Origin: Candidatus Frackibacter sp. WG13
GTDB taxonomy: Bacteria; Bacillota; Halanaerobiia; Halobacteroidales; Acetohalobiaceae
Reading direction: 5' to 3'
NCBI RefSeq assembly: GCF_900114655.1
Contig: NZ_FOTT01000010.1
Span: 1-64,000 of the forward strand
DNA length: 64,000 nt
Shown: piece after piece, positions 63,603 through 64,000 of the stretch
Position numbering within the stretch: the stretch's first letter is position 1
Layout: every line of letters begins with the position of its first letter
Made by a program: the position numbers and the translations under genes
Notes under the pieces: generated by a model
Databases searched by the model: none
What the model was told of the DNA's origin: nothing
Seen by the model: only the letters and a program-made list of their open reading frames with translations

Positions 63603-64000
63603 TCATCCTTTATTTCTCCGTAAAAAAGTAGGTATATCCAAATCATCATTAGCAAATGATTTAATATTATCAACATCATCACGGTAATCATTATCTTCTT
63701 TTTTTGAACTTTCTTCTTGAACTTTAGGCTTTTCTTTTTTAACCTGGTCAAAACCAGTAGCAATTACAGTAACTTTTACCGCACCTTCTTCTATCTCTTC
63801 ATCAACTACTGCGCCAAGTATAATATTAGCATTAGAGTCTGCCACTTCCGAAACTACTTTAACAGCTTCATTAGCCTCATGCAAACCTAAATCAGCACCA
63901 CCAGTAATATTCAATAACACTCCCTTGGCTCCATCAATGGAAGCTTCAAGTAATGGTGAAGCAATTGCTTGTTTAGCTGCTTCTATCGCTCTATCTTCTC
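63603..64000 (-). CDS. ftsZ: Cell division protein FtsZ, C-terminal part (partial)
   Basis: About 131 residues run in from the window edge. They begin DRAIEAAKQAIASPLLEAS, continue GAKGVLLNITGGADLGLHEAN and VIATGFD, and end with a charged linker and the DLDIPTFLRRNKG tail that binds FtsA/SepF-type partners. FtsZ is the tubulin-like GTPase of the division ring and the asymmetric septum. The GTP-binding domain lies outside the window. Confidence 0.95.
   Translation of the reverse strand, partial: EDRAIEAAKQAIASPLLEASIDGAKGVLLNITGGADLGLHEANEAVKVVSEVADSNANIILGAVVDEEIEEGAVKVTVIATGFDQVKKEKPKVQEESSKKEDNDYRDDVDNIKSFANDDLDIPTFLRRNKG

Overview
The window reads as the chromosome of a low-GC, anaerobic, endospore-forming member of the Bacillota. 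A halophilic Halanaerobiales-type anaerobe (Halobacteroidaceae-like) is a plausible but unproven host. The evidence is a Spo0E-family protein, the ftsZ-spoIIGA-sigE sporulation block, the anaerobic (cbi) corrinoid route, ThiC-like BzaA/BzaB proteins, several chemoreceptors and a PucR-type regulator. Nearly all genes lie on the minus strand, so transcription runs from high to low coordinates.

Layout. 1-228: 5' part of an IS110-family transposase. 529-702: Spo0E-like protein (plus strand) behind a CRP/FNR-type box. 734-18203: an almost gapless 20-gene cobalamin operon, transcribed cbiX-cbiC-cbiD-cbiE-cbiT-cbiL-cbiF-cbiG-cbiH-cbiJ-cobU-cobQ2-cobQ1-cbiB-cbiA-cobA-cobS-pduX-cobD-cobC, led by a cobalamin riboswitch and terminator. 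18804-30602: a glycogen/alpha-glucan cluster (glgP, DUF4912, GH57 branching enzyme, glgC, glgA with an extra HhH tail, GH13 amylase, malQ). 30677-42113: two chemoreceptors, a GAF-GGDEF-HD-GYP protein, an AEC transporter, YibE/F, alkaline phosphatase, DUF2512 and an MFS transporter. 42437-48573: two metal ECF systems, a riboswitch-controlled cbiMNQO (cobalt) and a nikKMLQ set (probably nickel) that lacks its own ATPase. 48600-49960: TrmO, three gene remnants and three copies of a promoter/direct-repeat module. 49990-54255: chemoreceptor, PucR-type regulator and a broken hydroxyacid dehydrogenase. 54309-61256: a lower-ligand cluster, riboswitch-bzaA-bzaB-cobT-cblT-cblS-TIM barrel. 61326-64000: small unknown protein, sigE, spoIIGA and the 3' part of ftsZ.

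How it fits together. The cbi/cob operon builds the corrin ring, adenosylates and amidates it, makes the aminopropanol arm (pduX, cobD, cbiB) and assembles the nucleotide loop (cobU, cobS, cobC). cbiMNQO brings in cobalt. bzaA/bzaB probably supply 5-hydroxybenzimidazole, cobT activates it, and cblT/cblS salvage alpha-ribazole. Three cobalamin riboswitches tie these units to one feedback signal. No bzaC/D/E methylation genes are visible, which suggests a 5-hydroxybenzimidazolyl cobamide, unless such genes lie elsewhere.

The least expected observations are: a second tandem cobQ with substitutions at otherwise conserved positions; a BzaB without the C-terminal cysteine cluster; a glycogen synthase fused to a ComEA-like helix-hairpin-helix; a three-fold repeated promoter/direct-repeat module around nikK; a 15-unit heptamer array between bzaB and cobT; and repeat-like inserts inside two riboswitches. 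All calls are from reading the sequence; no database search was run.
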